Source of the DNA: Hemicentrotus pulcherrimus
Taxonomy: Eukaryota > Echinodermata > Echinoidea > Camarodonta > Strongylocentrotidae
Assembly (NCBI GenBank): GCA_003118195.1
Contig: BEXV01000342.1
Location: 131,820-195,819, forward strand
DNA length: 64,000 nucleotides
Direction of reading: 5' to 3'
The position numbers were made by a program, and so were the translations under genes. Position 1 is the first letter of the stretch. Each line of letters opens with the position of its first letter. The notes beneath the pieces were generated by a model that was not told where the DNA came from, made no database searches, and saw only the letters and a program-made list of their open reading frames with translations. Positions 1 to 12,898 of the stretch are shown piece after piece.

Positions 1-299
1 TTGGTATATACCCCTACAATGTAATTACAGGGATGATTTCAATGTCTGTTTCTCTCTTTACATGGTCCATACTGTTCAAGCATCACACATTTACCTTGTA
101 GTTGGTTTGTGATGGTAAGGAAAAAATTGCAAGCGAGCGAGCAAAAAAATTGGATTTGTGAGGTCGCAGTGAAAAAAAATTACTTCTTATAAAGAAGAAA
201 AAAAAACAATCCTGATGGGGTTTTAAGCACAATCTAATCATGAACTTTAAATATGAGCGAGCGTAGCGAGCCAGATTTGGGTGAAATAAAAGAAAAAAA
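1..299. other. Spacer with short dispersed-repeat pieces
   Basis: No gene is visible. Two stretches (about 130-150 and 250-270) share the motif GAGCGAGC followed by CGAGC-type words, which looks like a shared repeat fragment. A-rich runs flank them. Confidence 0.3.
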
Positions 300-645
300 A
301 TCCTCTTAATCCCCTTGAATTAGGAGCACTTTTTATGGGGAAAGGAAAAGGGGGCACACATCCAAAGGGGAAAACGACACTTTTTTTAAATGAAAAAGAA
401 CACATGTCAAAGTAAAAAGGGGAATTCCTAGAGGTGAAAATGAGGCACTCCTTGCACTTAATAAGGGGCACTCACCAGAGATGAAAATAGGCACTTATGA
501 CAACGGAAAAGTGCAATTTTCAGAAGAAAATGGCACTAATCAGAAATGAAAAGGGGCTCTTATTACAGAGTTAAAGGGAGCACCTCTCAAATTTTAATAA
601 GGGCATGCACTCATCGGAGATGAAAAGGGGCACGTATAAGAAAAA
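300..645. repeat. Degenerate purine-rich tandem repeat
   Basis: Words of the type GATGAAAAGGGGCAC recur every 25-40 bases (for example near 351, 465, 492, 554 and 628) with much divergence. This looks like an old minisatellite. No coding potential is apparent beyond chance frames. Confidence 0.4.
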
Positions 646-1179
646 AACAAATCTCACGCACACATTATGCAAAAGAGGTGAGTAATTGCGTCCTGCAGGA
701 CACAACACAAATTCCAGGTCGGTTTCCGGAAGCTGGAGAAGAATCCTTTTCGCATCGTATACTGATTTTGATTTTAATGATTTACACATCTATCCATTCT
801 GTCCATATAATAACAGTAACAACCCACCTGTGACACTAATAAATGATGTGCATGAGATTAATTCTGCGCACCTCTACAACTGAATGCAGTGTTTTTACCC
901 AGATTATGGCGATAAAAATGTGTAATTTTCTGAATAACTTAGGCTTTTACGACCACTTTTACAGAACTGATTTAATGAATCCGCAAACTGCCAAATTCGG
1001 AAGCTTTGCAGACATACTTCACGATGCCTCCGTGTTTTTACTTTTCGCATTTGCTATTTTTTCGTGCTTTTTTCCTTAATTACGTTTGCGAAGTTTGCCG
1101 GGGCCTTGCCCTTGGTTGGTCTCCTTCTATTTCTCTTTAAATTACTTTTTAAAATTAAGAGGGGGAGGTGGGCTCGAGC
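646..1179. other. Spacer, nothing recognised
   Basis: Short open frames here have no recognisable protein features. No RNA gene or repeat was identified. Confidence 0.4.
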
Positions 1180-1570
1180 CCCGCCATAACGCGGATCCAG
1201 TACACTGTGTAAAAGCATGATGATTTGACAGATGGGCCTGAAGCTAACCGAGTCCTGAAATACTTTTGAACGTTGGTTGTAACTTGTACACCCTAGTGTA
1301 GAGAGATCGTCGGCATTTTGTTTCTATCATAATAATTATATAGGCCTAAAACACGAATTAGGGCTAGTTTTAACCTGAAAACGACCCAAAGCTCGGCGCA
1401 TGTCCAGCTGAACCGCGAAAGCTAGGCCTATATACGAATACGTGAGGGCCCTAGGTCCACTCTTAACTCGTGTATTAGCCCTTCTTTCTTCCCTTTTCCT
1501 TTCCTTTCCTTTCCTTTCCTTTCCTTTTTTTTCTTTCCTTTTTTTACCCCGTGGATCCGCGCCTGGCGGG
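1180..1570. mobile_element. Possible small non-autonomous element with terminal inverted repeats
   Basis: The left end (1180-1199) begins CCCGCC and ends GCGGATCCA. The right end (1552-1570), read on the other strand, begins CCCGCC and ends GCGGATCCA as well. The two 19-20-base ends differ by only a few bases and enclose about 350 bp without coding sequence. This would fit a MITE-like element, but no clear target-site duplication was seen and the match could be accidental. Confidence 0.35.
1493..1543. repeat. (TTTCC)n microsatellite
   Basis: Six or more consecutive TTTCC units followed by an impure T-rich tract. It lies inside the putative inverted-repeat element, near its right end. Confidence 0.85.
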
Positions 1571-1984
1571 ATTGATATCAGTTCAATTCACTGAGTAACA
1601 TTTACTTTATTTTCTTCCTTTTTCCTCATATTAGCAAAAGAGTAATTGATCATTTTGAAGAGCACGGTGACGCATTGAATAAGCTGTTATTTGTAGTGAA
1701 TTATTTGCTGTAATTGGCAGCATTAGATTAATAATTTAAGGAAAGTTGTTATTCTCAATCTTGACGCCATGACTGTTGTTTTGAACACGGTCAGAGGTTG
1801 AAAGACATTGAGGATATCTTCAATTCAAATATTAACTCATCCAGTAAACATGATTTTTTTTAAAGCATAAAAACAACAACATGCGTACCGTATAATAGGG
1901 GCCATTTAGAAGCAACTATGCCTAAGTAGATAATGCAAAGCATAATAATTTCCTGCGTAGTAATACTTTGTATAATTATGATCC

Positions 1985-2245
1985 GATATGAATTAGGAAT
2001 AGGAAGGGGGGGGGGTGAATTGTAATAGGAATTAGGAATAGGGCATATAGGAATTGAATTTGGGAAAAGGTCTGAAAAATATGAATAAGAATAGCAAAAC
2101 GAATAGAAAAGGAATCGGAATAATAATAGTAATATGATTTGGAATAACAATAGCAATACTAACAGCCCAGAATATGAATAGGAACAGGAACAGGATAATG
2201 AATAGGATCAGGAACAAGAACAGAAATCGAATAGGAACAGGAATA

Positions 2246-2286
<41 letters not shown>
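1985..2286. repeat. Imperfect GAATAG/GGAATA repeat followed by (TA)n
   Basis: From about 1990 to 2246 the strand is dominated by GAATAG, GGAATA and GAACAG words, ending in an alternating TA tract (about 2247-2286). Open frames across it (Ile/Leu/Phe-rich on the minus strand) are low-complexity artefacts. Confidence 0.7.
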
Positions 2287-2289
<3 letters not shown>

Positions 2290-2818
2290 ATCAGTACGCT
2301 CTAGAGACTGTAGACTGTAGATTATGAACGGCCTCATTATAACAAAAGTATATGTTAACTGTTCGACGCTGACGGTCAACTGGCCAACCCAGGCCATGCA
2401 GTAAAGATTCGAACCACCATTTTCCATAAATTACATGCGCTTCCTCCTCATCAGCATCTAATAATGCATCAGCTTTAAAACAGTGCTTAAATAGCATTTC
2501 GAAATTATATACAATACGTGAATGATACAAACCACTGTTGACGTAGATGTTCTTATATTTAAGTTATTTGCGTTGTCATGGTTCAATTTGGACGAGCGGA
2601 TGTGGTACCTTTTAATCTTTTTAGCAACCGCATTTCGTTAACAGATATACATTATCAATCTGATTCATGCAGTCACCTTCGTTGCTAATAAACTTAAAAT
2701 AAATGATATGGTATTCCGATCCAAACAAATTGACTGAAATAGAGAGATTGACATTAATCTTTGTACATTTTTTTAGCTTTCACTCTCACACATGTATACA
2801 ATCGGACGAATGCACATC

Positions 2819-3076
2819 AAGTCTGGCTTTTCTAATAGAGTCATGAACCCATAATTTTAACTATGTCATCAAGTCTGGCTTTTCTAATAGAGTCATGAAC
2901 CCATAATTTTAACTACGTCATCAAGTCTGGCTTTTCTAATAGCTTCATGAACCCATAGTTTTAACTATGTCATCAAGTCTGGCTTTTCTAATAGCTTCAT
3001 GAACCCATAGTTTTAACTATGTCATCAAGTTTGGCTTTTCTAATAGATTCATGAACCCATAGTTTTAACTTCGTCA
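2819..3076. repeat. 52-bp tandem repeat, five copies
   Basis: The word GTCTGGCTTTTC or GTTTGGCTTTTC starts at 2821, 2873, 2925, 2977 and 3029, an exact 52-base period. Copies differ at a few positions only (for example AGAGTCATG versus AGCTTCATG), so the array is fairly young. No coding frame crosses it. Confidence 0.95.
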
Positions 3077-4714
3077 ATTAAGCTACTCATTTAGCAGACA
3101 AGTAGCCTTGTACTATTTCTTGATCAGTTTTTGATTGCACCTGTGATGTATACATTTTATTATCCTTCTTAACTTTGTTCAGGCAATTCAAGGTTTATTT
3201 GATATTTCTTGTATGACAATTTGTACCTTTTGTTATGTTACTGAGCCAAATGTAGTAAATAAATGTGCCGCCTATAGTTTTTTTTTGTTGATAAAACTTA
3301 TTTTTAAGAAATTTATGTCATATTGCGATATTGAAGATTCTTCGATATTCTATTTGTTTTCGTTTCTTCTCCTTTTTAAAAGTTTGAAAGCAGCATTTCA
3401 TTGTTTTAATTCCACATTATGAAATAGAACCAAATCTCCATAGCTGCGTGTTTGGCCGCTGAGCATGCTAACTCTATGCTATGGTGAATTCATAAAGTCA
3501 TAACGTGCAATGTACATTGGAATTCAAAATGAAAATACAGCATGAATATACAAATCTGGCAGATGAGTGCGAGCCTTTAAGTTTTTCTGGATGTTTACAA
3601 GAATTCGTGCGTAACAATTGTGATAATGGGTCGGAGGTAAAGATTGATCACCTTGTAACCGGCCCATTCTCTTTAAAATTAATCAATCTATTATATGTTA
3701 CCATGGTAACTGTTTCGATAGGTTGAATAAATTTCATATAATTTATTCCGCGTAAATTAATCTGAAACGACCATTAAACAAATCACATACTAAAACATCT
3801 GCGGTAATGTGCCTAACAAGAATGATTGTACTCTCCCATGCACATGCAGTCATAAACATCATGAACATGTTGAAAGTTTTAATAATACTAGCTCAAATTC
3901 TTTGAAGTTCAACGATGACTATGTCGCCAATAACACAGTCATCATTTGTGATGGTGTCTCGGACGTATAAAGACAGTATCGTTTCAAAATCACTGGAATC
4001 GTCAACGTAAGTATAAGTCTTGATATTAGATTACCCATCAGCAGAGCAGGAAATGGTGGTAGGACTGGAAGGACTATAAAGAGTAGTGATTATATATTCC
4101 TCTGTACGAGTGCATCATTTTTCTGGAAATCAGTATTCGACGACCAATATAATACCCTAAACTTATTGTATTGTATAGAGCCTTTAATCTGTAACACAGA
4201 GTAGGACCTAAATTGAAATAATGTTTTTTTCCCGGAATGGGAATATGGTCTAAGTATCTGTGTGTGACAAGTTCTTTTAGAATGAAAACTTGATGAAACA
4301 ACTAAGAAGAATGGAAATAAGAAGGAGAGAAGAAGAGGAGAAACAGGAGACGAAGTGTAAGGGAAAAATTAAATTAAGAAACAAGAACTAAAAATGATCA
4401 AATACGACAGCGAAGAATGAGAGGGAAATAGATGAAGAAGAGAGAGGTTGAGGAAAAATGAGAAAAAATATAATAACGAAACACACAAACTAAACAAATT
4501 AGGAAAAAAGCTTAAGAAGAAACAGTTCGGAGAATAACTGTTAATTTGTTTGCATTATTCTTTCATCCGGCTAACATTAAAAATTATTAAGAAATTTTGT
4601 TTCCTTCCATACAACTGCGATATGTATTTCATCTCAAGAATGCTTTTATACAAGTTGTCATTTAACCCGACGTGATTTATTAATATTATTTATAATCATC
4701 ACGCCATTATTTAT
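3077..4714. other. Spacer; purine-rich tract near its end
   Basis: No gene recognised. The stretch about 4310-4530 is strongly GA-rich on the plus strand. The remainder is AT-rich with short frames lacking domain features. It forms the upstream side of the GPCR gene and may hold an upstream exon or promoter that cannot be pinned down. Confidence 0.35.
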
Positions 4715-7582
4715 ATGTGCTGTTATTTAGTTGATGTAAACAACCACGCAACAATTGTTTTCCCAGTGCTATACAATAACATTCTTCCCTCTTGTATTAC
4801 TCCAAAACTTGAACCCCACAGCCTTGTCATGATCATACTGGCATCGATATGCCTTAACTCGACAACCATCTTCGTCATCCTGCGCACGCGCAGTCTGTGG
4901 CAGACTGGCCACAATCTTTTGATTATGAATCTATGCGTGGCTGATCTTGGTGTGGTCTTTTCAGTGATGTCTTTCTCTCTCCTCTCCATTTTTGATGAAG
5001 GAAACTTCCTGATCTCGCATCCAATGATTTGTAAGGTAATAAAGCCACCACCACAAACAAAGCACTATCCAAAAAGATTCCTGATCAAAGGCTTTATCAC
5101 TTTAACACCAACATAATAACGTCATCATTATTGAGTAATTGCCAAAGTCGAATACGTTAGCAATTTTGTTACGCCATTCGTGCTTGAAGACTTATAAATG
5201 AAATTTTATTAACGAATTGATATAGATAAAGAAAGATTCTGTTTTAAAAATCCTACTATATATGTACAGCACCTTTTTAGCAGTCATTGGTTATATACTG
5301 TATGTGACTCTCTTGGACACGCATTTGGACCCTGTGTTCTATAAAATATCTTTAACATGATAATCCTTGAGAGGCATGATTGTCGATGTCTTCTTTAATA
5401 ACCCCAATCTAATTGTGTTTGTGTATCGACTTGGCCACATGATTTTTAAAATTCTTTGATATCTTTCTTAAAAGGGTTATCCAAATTGATAAATCTATTA
5501 CAGTATCTGAACGGATATTTGACAGTCGCCTTTTCCATCACGAATTTCGCGTTGATATTCTGCATCGCCATTGATCGTCTGCTTCTCGTGGTTTTCGCCA
5601 AGCGTTTCCCGCCCAAATGCAGGCGAATTTAAATCATGGTTGCTCTATCCTGGCTATTTGGGCTGTCAATCGCCTCTTTCAGAGCTTCTGTAGTGGTCAG
5701 TGGATTCGACTTCAAGCCATCAAGTAAGAACTGTGTTGCTCCTCTGGCAGGGAATGTATTTTTGATAGTCAGCGCAGGCGTTCTGGGACCAATATTCGTA
5801 GTGATATATGCGTCTATGACGTTCTACATATGGAGAAGCGATCAACGTCTACGAAGACACACATTGGTCAAGTCGAAGTGGGCTTCGAAGTCGATGGCAT
5901 CGATGGATAAGGACACACCCGAAGCAATGCAGCTCGACGTCCAGGTTAGCTAATTTATCCTAGTATATGAGTGGGTCCGGGGTCGTATGCTCCAAATAAC
6001 ACCACCAACACACGCACTTCACACACAGTCACTAGCAGCATCTTCCCATACACACATAAAATACGAACGTGTTTTAGACCCTAACCAAAGGGCAATATGC
6101 ATGATTTGTTTTGTAAAAGCTAGTCAGGAGAAATTCCAATACTCCATTTTTTTTGGAAAAGCCCAAATTTAGAGCTCCTTATTACTTTTATCAACACTCT
6201 CAAATCTTTTTAGGCCACCTCCATTGCATGATGCGATCTAAACAGTACTGGACTTTAACGTCGGTCTTTCGCGACGAACCTGGAACCCGCCTACATGTAC
6301 CGCTTTCTTGAATCACGACAACCATTATTACTTTCACTCCTACGACTTTGTTTAACTTGCTTATGTTATTGATTATAACAATTAGACGTAAAACATATCA
6401 ATCATAATCTATGTTTGGCCTATACACAAAGATTGAACTGGTCAAGGAACTATTGACTGACAATTTCCCGAAGCCTATGATTTGTTTTCCAGTGCTGCTA
6501 AATGTAAAGAAACACCCAATCATGGTCCCCCTCACCCCAATCGATATCTTTAGGTGTGAAATATACCTGGCATTAAATATCGTCAAAGAGAATACTTACA
6601 AACAATACAATGTGTGGTCTCAGGGTGTACAGGCACGATCTATTAAGTTCAGATCATGTATAAAGTAGGGAACTAAAGGCACACGTTTTGTCTTTCTCTT
6701 GTCTCAAAAGGGTTCCGCTTCCCAAACGAGTTCACTTGTACCACCAGAGAGAAACGAGGAGACATTATCTCCCGTCGTCCAGGAAACGGTTTTCTCAAAT
6801 CAGTTAGAGAAGCATGAAGACGATGAGGGTGATACTAAAGGCAGTTTGCCTAAGGGAGGAACATCAGAGATGAAATATATGCCAAAAGGCCGAATGCACA
6901 TTCACCAGGCTCACAGGCGGGTCGCTAAAATGGGTAGGCCATGATAAAGTGACGTATTAAGATCAATCAATCCAAATCAATGTAAGCCACGAGTTTCTCT
7001 CTCTTTAATTTTTACTTGCTTGTTTGGAATAACATACATCAGTGACGATGATAAGATGTCTACATGATAGTATGACATGAGGAACTACAATGTTATTAAT
7101 TGACCTTAAATTTTTTATTGTATATAGACATGTTACAATTATTAGTATATTCATGCATATTGGACAGGATTGATGCTGATAAATGTGTTGGAGCAAATTA
7201 GCTAAATTTCTTTAGTCCTATATATGACATTTTCGGCACAATGGTTTTATAACGATGTAATGAGCTAGGTGATTTTTTCCTTGATGATAATAATGGGGTT
7301 TAATGTTGTTTTAATCTCTTTTCGTAAGGTGTAATCCTCATCTCAGTCTCTACATTATGTTGGACTCCGTACTTCATGTACCACGCAGACTGGTCATGGG
7401 TTCCCAAAGCCCACTGGTTTCGCGTCTTCGCTATGTGGCTGGCTTACTGTCACACTCTTACCGATCCACTCGTTTATGCCTTCATGAACAGACGAGTCAG
7501 AGCCGAGATGACACGAATGGTGAAACGGGCAAAAAGACAGCTTCTCAGCAAATGCAGGCATTATTACTTTTTCCATGGCTAG
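4715..7582 (+). CDS. Class A (rhodopsin-type) GPCR, four exons, with one in-frame stop codon
   Basis: Seven-transmembrane receptor of unknown ligand. Exons read as about 4715-5035, 5504-5944, 6711-6933 and 7329-7582, with GT-AG introns and matching phases (0, 0, 1). Exon 1 carries TM1 and TM2 with the LCVADL signature, and ends at the TM3 cysteine (PMICK). Exon 2 carries TM3 to TM5; the DRY box is replaced by IDRL. Exon 3 is a charged third intracellular loop. Exon 4 has the TM6 CWTP motif and TM7 DPLVY, a variant of NPxxY, then a basic C-terminus. The joined frame contains TAA at 5630-5632, just after the second intracellular loop, so the gene is either a pseudogene, a null allele or carries a base error. 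The start at 4715 is the first ATG of the exon 1 frame; an upstream exon is possible. No family below class A is recognised. Confidence 0.7.
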
Positions 7583-9395
7583 CTGCAATGAATTCTTGGG
7601 GGGGGGGGGCTGGGATGATATGTTTTGCTCATGTTTTCCTGAGAGTTAAATTAAACTGGATGTCGAGTTTAAAAGCTTGGTCGAAACCTTAAAACATGGA
7701 CTTCTAAACACGTCTCTGATATCAGCCGATGTCTTTTAGTCCGACGTCCTGCACCGGTCTAAATGAAATAATGGCATACGGACCTTTAGAAGCAAACCTA
7801 TACTTCAAATGGTGATTATAAATTGACCTTCAGTCTTAAATTAGGCCTACACTTTACACGTTACTGTAGTCTCCCAGCTTGTCGTGGGAAAGCTTGACAA
7901 TGCTTTTAACTATCAAAATATAGTTACAGATTAGGCTTATACATGTCTTTAATTTTGTTTGTACGTATACACCAAGCGTCTTACTAAATTGTTTTCTTAC
8001 ACGTTTTTAAATGCTGATGCAGTGAAAAAGGGCATAGTTTTCATCTTACGAGGAAAAAAAATAATTTAATATTGCAATAAAAGCGATTCATATTCTTTAA
8101 AACTCGTTTCATATTGAAAAAAACATATTTAGTTATCCATTTAGGGATGCGATGCCAAGTGTATGAACAATTTGACACTGTGCCAAGTGACACTCGAGTT
8201 TTACCTTTGTATAAATTATAGACAATAGTTTTATTAGTCATAGTGGGTCTCAAGTTCAGCATAACTAGATATTGATCAATCAGTAAATAGGGATTAATGA
8301 GCGTGATCTTTAAAAACAAACATGTTGATAAGCAACGTTATTTGATATTTTGTCTTTTTATTTACTAATCATCTATCAAACGAATGCTGAGGTTCGTGTG
8401 GCAAATCAAAGTTGACCTCCCTTCACTACCACACAAGTTATTGAATATAATCATGAGGCAAGTCGATTACTAAAGTTTAGTTTATTCGGGAATCTTCATA
8501 GATTCGATATTCATTTTGAATATTCAGTACTCAGTTGTACAATATATTACGACGAAGAATTAAGTATTTGTTTCATATTAAGTGGTAAAATTATAATACA
8601 AACAAATTTAGTTATGGAAATAATGATTACAGAAATAGATAGGGGTTGTAGTTTGCATGAACATTCTAACACAATTGATAATTTATCTAAGCCAACAAAA
8701 GCATTAAACCAACAATCTTAAATCACCTTAATCTGTTGTTGAAATATTTTCATATATGCAGTGTGTTACACTTTTGTTGAAGTATACTAACCAAACCGCG
8801 TACAGCGAGTGTCACTGAATGACCGCGATAAGTTCTATTTCAGTGGCGGGACAGTAAGATATTCGTGAACCGTGATATCCTATTTCGAAGTTTGTCACTT
8901 GTACATGCAATAAGTTATTCACAAATATTTTTCTGATGTATTAATATTTTTATCCATCCATCAAAATGACAACGGCAATGATTTACAAGAGACTGCGATC
9001 TTCGAAATTCATTATTTGCTGTTTCTGTTATCGATCAAACCAACTGACCTTTAAGTTAAACCTTCACCGTCACGGTGTACACCTCTGGTAATATCTTATG
9101 TAACAAAACATCAACAAACAATGTTTATGAGAGTTATATCAGATTATTATACGTCTTTTTTCTCTTATTTATTTATCGGATGTATTGCCATAGTTTTGAA
9201 TTTCATCTTATGATTTTTAACTATGTATAATCACTGCGAAAGATTTTAAAAAATGCATAAACAGTTTGAAATAAATGTTTTAAACGTTTCACGCATAAAG
9301 CACCAGGACGCTTAGTTAATACACAAGTCGAATTAAATTTAAAAGGTTAATAAATAAGAATCAGTGACCAATTATATTTCATTAATGGTGACTTA
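7583..9395. other. Spacer, nothing recognised
   Basis: AT-rich sequence between the convergent GPCR and glycosyltransferase genes. It should contain the 3' UTRs of both. A run of ten Gs (about 7599-7609) lies just after the GPCR stop codon. No repeat or RNA gene was recognised. Confidence 0.4.
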
Positions 9396-10838
9396 TCACG
9401 TTTTATATAAATGTTCTCTATACCCATACATGACTACTCTGTCTTTTGTGAAAAGGACCCATCTATTTATGGCTTTCCATAGCTTTACCATGCTATTGTC
9501 TGGTATAAACTTGTGAATATGAAAGTTTCTGTGGCGGGGATTCTCACTTCTATAGTGCACAAGACGTATTTCAGTCTGTGGATCCAATGTAACGCTGTCC
9601 CCACCGAGTTTCATGGCGTGGATCTTGAAGTAATGCACCCACTGCGGGCGGATGAAACACTTTTCGCGACCACGCCCCTCTCTAGTTGGTTCAGGGCTCC
9701 GCCATGGGTTTCTCTCGATGACCGATTTTCCCGACATGATCTCTTTGCCGACGTTCGACGACGGGCGCGAAAAGAACCAGTTCCGAACGCGGACGATGCC
9801 GATGGATGGTGGTAACGTTTGCTCAAACTCGTGCAGGAAATCAACCAGTCTGGTCTCGGTCTCGAACAACGGCTGCATGAATTCATCGACGTCAATTTTC
9901 AGAATCCAATTCGTGTCGTGACGATGTCGCCAAAGGCAGTCGTTTTCGTGAGCGATTTGAACCTCAAGGTAGGTTTTGGTCGGCGTGAAGGTATGCGACC
10001 AGGGGATGACAGTAACGAAACCGAGACTGATAAAGCGATCAAGAACACCGAGTAGTGTCCCATCTTTAGAATTATCGTAAACGTACACATGGTCGATCCC
10101 CATATAGCGGTAGTACAGCAACCAATCTTCAAAGTACTCATCGACGTTATTCACCATGGTACAGATGGCAAGGTAGTGGACTTTATTCCAACCAGCCTTA
10201 CAGAGCGGAACGTCAAGGTAACTTTGAAATAGAGTTGAATTTTCCAAGAGATTCACGTGAAACCTATCTGGAAGGTTATGGGGTAAGAAGGAGGTATAAT
10301 AAATATCAGGGATTGGGCAAGTCATGACGAAAACATACTGAGGTTGTGCACCCATGCTACGATCATCGATAATTACTGGATCTACCAACGATACATTACT
10401 GTCTGGAAATTCGCAAAAAAATGTCTCGTTGATCCATGTCTCATTCTGGAAAAGAGTGCCAATGAAAACTACGTTTCTGTCAACGACGTCGACGAAAGCG
10501 GAATTGATTGTCGGCATGCCCTCGCATTGAATTCGATCCTTGAAGAAGCATCCATCTCCAAGTGCCCGATGGGTGATCACCTCAATCTTCGCTTTGCAGG
10601 AAGACGGAGGTTGGTTTTTCACTCTAGGCAGAGTCCGGCCGACCAATTGCTTCAGCTGCAGATCAGAATTATGAACGAATCCAATACTCGACAGAGATTT
10701 GTCTTGTATCATGAATGACAAGGATCCAATTAAATAGATGATGGTTATCACTACAGCGAGGAAGGGCCAAAACCTCCTTTGACACGGTAAGGTTCTTCCA
10801 ATGCGGAGTGCACCTGAACGAGCAGCTCTAGAGAGCAT
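9396..10838 (-). CDS. Glycosyltransferase family 92 (DUF23) protein, type II Golgi membrane enzyme
   Basis: Single-exon gene, 480 residues. Residues about 23-43 form a hydrophobic signal anchor after a short basic N-terminus, the layout of a type II Golgi glycosyltransferase. The catalytic domain starts near residue 220 (YLAICTMVNN), continues with the DHVYVYDNS strand-turn typical of GT92, and has the metal-binding DxD as DVDEF at residues 316-320. A late HYR motif (428-430) also fits the family. GT92 enzymes add sugars, in known animal members galactose, to glycan cores; the substrate here cannot be told from sequence. N-glycosylation sites occur at NET and NVS in the stem. Length is normal and no disruption is seen. 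The start is the first ATG before the anchor. It converges with the GPCR and is unrelated to the Ig family. Confidence 0.9.
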   Translation of the reverse strand: MLSRAARSGALRIGRTLPCQRRFWPFLAVVITIIYLIGSLSFMIQDKSLSSIGFVHNSDLQLKQLVGRTLPRVKNQPPSSCKAKIEVITHRALGDGCFFKDRIQCEGMPTINSAFVDVVDRNVVFIGTLFQNETWINETFFCEFPDSNVSLVDPVIIDDRSMGAQPQYVFVMTCPIPDIYYTSFLPHNLPDRFHVNLLENSTLFQSYLDVPLCKAGWNKVHYLAICTMVNNVDEYFEDWLLYYRYMGIDHVYVYDNSKDGTLLGVLDRFISLGFVTVIPWSHTFTPTKTYLEVQIAHENDCLWRHRHDTNWILKIDVDEFMQPLFETETRLVDFLHEFEQTLPPSIGIVRVRNWFFSRPSSNVGKEIMSGKSVIERNPWRSPEPTREGRGREKCFIRPQWVHYFKIHAMKLGGDSVTLDPQTEIRLVHYRSENPRHRNFHIHKFIPDNSMVKLWKAINRWVLFTKDRVVMYGYREHLYKT

Positions 10839-12898
10839 TGTTTATCTTTTTGTATATGTTTCTGCTGTGTCCTAGACAGAAAATGTAACATTGGTTTTCT
10901 TAGCCTTCTGTGAAATTTGCAGAGTGCATAATTTAAGATGTATTATATTATGGCTCAGCTGCACGAGATAATATTGGGTGTGCCATTTACTTTATCATGT
11001 GTATCTATCTTTTCACAATCTTTTGATGTCCTGAAGCAACGTCGCTCGAAGCACTTTCTAATTTCCTTTACAGATTTGAAAACAGTCAAGACGTACAAAA
11101 AGCTGTTTCTTTTCTCCTGGGTTCCTCCTTTCAGGATTCTTAAAGTAAACTTTGTCAGAACTTTTTCACAAAATCTCCTTATTTAAAGCCATGATATGAA
11201 GTCAAATTATATTGTTGGGACGATAACACCGTCACCTCAAGAATTACAACACGGGCACGTGAAGAAAACAGATCTGCTGAACAAAATGATTTCTGTTTCA
11301 GGTGTCTCACAGTTTTTCTCAAGTATATTCCCGAACCTCTTTGAAGTTTTGGTGTCTTTGAGAAGGCCGAATCCACGTTAACATGGTGTTCTTTGGAAGG
11401 AATGGTTTTCATCTTAGTCTTGCACCATGCATGGAAGCAATCTCTCCAGTCTCGCTTGGTTCAAATTCCCCCGAATCTCGTTACGCGCCCTGGTGCGGAT
11501 AAAAAGAATAGGGAAAGTTATAACCAGTGAGAATTTATGATATTATTAACATGAAAATGTTTGAAATCAAGGAACATGCCAAGAATTTTATCAATAGCTA
11601 TAAGGAAGCGCTGGTTTGCTCCCCTCGTTGCGAGTTTTGATAGAACGTGGAGAACTTTATTACAAATGAGAATCATTATTAATCATTGATTAAGGGTAAC
11701 ACGATTATCCATATAATTAATTTATCATATTTTACACGATTGAAATGGAATAAGCAAACCAGGATGAGCTAGATAATTCATAACGAGCATGATACTCAAT
11801 GTATCATTTCTAATATGCATGCATATTTATAACAAATCATCTTTAGTCCATAACAAGGGTATGTAATGTTGCTAATTTTCTCCTGATATCATTCACAACT
11901 GTTTAAAACATTTTGATGTATAAGCCTAACAATATTAGGAGCATTCTCTGTGTCAAGAGTACAAATGTTTATTCGCCGATAACGTTAACACGTATTTTTC
12001 CAGCTATTGTTCAAGTAGAGATTGAAGAACAATTGCAAAATCGATAACATACCGGCATCACCATGATTACAATTTTCGTGCAGATTGATAAATGAAACCA
12101 CTGAAAACAGAAGCCTATATACAGACTACATTTATCATCTAATAGCTGTATGTTTGTGAATGGAATATCATAGAAGCGTGCATGAGAATAATTCGTAGTT
12201 AGAAATTCGTATTAAACTACACATATTTGGGCACTATATTTCTAGTAATAAGTAGGCCATTGATCATCTAAATGATGTGCAATTAAACATTATTCCTTCT
12301 CTTATGGGTAAATGTGTTTTTTAATTTCTAAAATTGCATCATATATTTCGCCAGAATATTACCAGATATGAGTGGGTTCTTCCCTGTATAATTAAGCTCC
12401 AGGGGAATCTGGTCTAAGTATCAGAAATTTGGCGTATATATAGTGCAAGAATGATGCTTTATATGATTACAAATAAATAGTAGACCTATATTTCCAAATA
12501 CGATTTTAAGGAAAGTCTCCTTTTCTTTTTCGATACATGCGGGAGAGGGTCAATATACATTATGTCCTACTTGAAAACACTAAAATGTTATCTAACATAG
12601 CCTCGAATTTTTTGTTCAATATTAACTAGTGTAGAAGAAGATGTCACACATAGTTGGTCCCACATGATCATAGTCCCACATAATGTTAAATTTTGAGCAA
12701 TGAGTAACTTAAACCGCATCGTAATCAGAACATTGTAATCAGAGCATGGTTCTCGTGTCATGTTGAAGGACATCTTCTCCTTTTCGAGCATGTCTAGAAG
12801 AGCTTAAGATGTCCCAAGGAAAACTAATTAATGACACAATACACGTGATACATGCACTTACATTAAAAGTTCTTCTGTAAAATATAGTTGATAATTAC
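10839..12898. other. Spacer, nothing firm
   Basis: AT-rich. Short frames on both strands lack features. It lies downstream (minus strand) of the orphan exon at 12899-13105, so further exons of that gene could sit here, but none was convincing. Confidence 0.35.

Noticed and set aside
1860..2427. Ile/Leu/Phe-rich minus-strand frames resembling membrane proteins
   Set aside because: They translate a GAATAG/TA simple repeat; no start context or conservation cue.
9513..10141. Several frames opposite or shifted within the GT92 gene
   Set aside because: Shadow frames; the 480-codon frame has the family motifs.
11440..11490. Possible tRNA B-box (GGTTCAAATTC)
   Set aside because: No matching A-box, stems or acceptor sequence nearby.
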